A stretch of 64,000 bases of DNA from Bacteroidales bacterium. Lineage in GTDB: Bacteria; Bacteroidota; Bacteroidia; Bacteroidales; UBA10428. The notes beneath the pieces are model-generated. The model had not been told where the DNA came from, ran no database searches, and saw nothing but the letters and a program-made list of their open reading frames with translations. Shown here piece by piece: positions 63,741 through 64,000 of the stretch (the first letter of the stretch is position 1; every line of letters begins with the position of its first letter). The stretch covers positions 1-64,000 of the forward strand of contig JAFGBD010000027.1 in assembly GCA_016933335.1 (NCBI GenBank), in the 5' to 3' direction. Position numbers and translations under genes: made by a program.

Positions 63741-64000
63741 ATGGAGGTATTATTAAGCTACACGGGTCCCCTGAAATATGACACGATTGGTCTTCTGATT
63801 CACAGACTTAAGGATAAAGCGTCTGAAATGGGATTAAAACTGGTTCTTTATAAGAAGATCCTCCTTGTAATGATCGAGTCACTCGAAAACGTTTTAAAAT
63901 ACAATGAACACTTTAATGATAAAATAAACCTTCAGAAACAATATTTACCAACTTTCAATATTCAGCAGATAAATGATAAATACATACTTTCCTCTTCAAA
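63741..64000 (+). CDS. SiaB-like protein (DUF6272), 3' end outside window
   Basis: A frame starting at ATG 63741 runs to the window edge without a stop, giving 86 residues of the N-terminus. It begins M-E-V-L-L-S-Y-T-G-P-L-K-Y-D-T-I-G, then K-K-I-L-L-V-M-I-E-S-L-E-N-V-L-K-Y, which fits the N-terminal helix and the N-box-like E-x-x-x-N segment of SiaB-type (DUF6272) kinases that phosphorylate STAS-like SiaC proteins. The catalytic remainder is not visible, so the call is tentative. A SiaC gene would be expected just beyond the edge. Confidence 0.55.
   Translation, partial: MEVLLSYTGPLKYDTIGLLIHRLKDKASEMGLKLVLYKKILLVMIESLENVLKYNEHFNDKINLQKQYLPTFNIQQINDKYILSSS

Overview
The window is a chromosomal segment of a Bacteroidota bacterium, most likely of the order Bacteroidales or a close relative. 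The evidence is: two proteins ending in a type IX secretion (T9SS) C-terminal sorting domain; an OmpA-type protein with the domain order of the T9SS component PorE; a FISUMP-type surface protein; the gene order purH-mreB-mreC-mreD-mrdA-rodA; a D-3-phosphoglycerate dehydrogenase with the Bacteroidota-type Lys-Lys variant of its catalytic site; and repeated matches to the Bacteroidota promoter element TAnnTTTG upstream of genes. Shine-Dalgarno sequences are mostly weak or absent, and several starts appear to be TTG. No rRNA, tRNA, CRISPR array, prophage or insertion sequence was found. Species cannot be named from sequence alone.

Layout. 1-12.7 kb: end of a T9SS cargo protein with an Omp28-like fold, a DUF72 protein, a 1039-residue ABCG-like transporter, clpB with a striking double inverted repeat in front of it, an HPt/STAS signalling pair, then a TPR protein, a PorE-like OmpA protein and a small lipoprotein. 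12.8-20.1 kb: trpS, rbfA, a LolC/E-type permease, a zinc-ribbon protein, a methyltransferase, gpsA, pgi and an AcpH-like gene. 20.2-27.5 kb: the cell-shape operon (rodA, mrdA, mreD, mreC, mreB) with purH upstream, all on the minus strand. 27.7-38.5 kb: a MacB-type permease, mgtE, rsmA, a PatB/MalY-type aminotransferase, a HAMP-GAF sensor lacking an output domain, lipB, recJ, a C_GCAxxG_C_C protein, a small phosphoesterase and rsmE. 38.6-44.1 kb: serine and one-carbon metabolism (serC, serA, DUF1015, comB, gcvT). 44.5-50 kb: accessory secreted proteins (FISUMP-LamG-T9SS, PQQ-type propeller, unknown exported protein) and a cyclase-family hydrolase. 50-53.3 kb: paired copies of an interspersed repeat, a DUF3352-like protein with MORN-type repeats, murB. 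53.5-64 kb: an orphan ORF, a glycosyltransferase, DUF2062, a Mut7-C RNase, a zinc-ribbon methyltransferase, malic enzyme, small proteins, a polysaccharide flippase, rnhB, marC, rnhA and the start of a SiaB-like gene cut by the window edge.

How it fits together. Most of the window is housekeeping: envelope growth (MreBCD/PBP2/RodA, MurB, LolC/E, flippase), translation and ribosome maturation (TrpS, RbfA, RsmA, RsmE), genome maintenance (RecJ, RNases HI and HII), and central metabolism (Pgi, GpsA, malic enzyme, Ser/Gly, PurH, LipB). The accessory interest lies in secreted T9SS proteins and the PorE-like cluster, dispersed signalling parts with no local partners (HPt, STAS, HAMP-GAF, SiaB-like), a three-copy 76-83 bp interspersed repeat, and the probable operator pair in front of clpB. 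I did not find a convincing new multi-gene system; the strongest non-textbook signals are the repeat family and the clpB inverted repeats.
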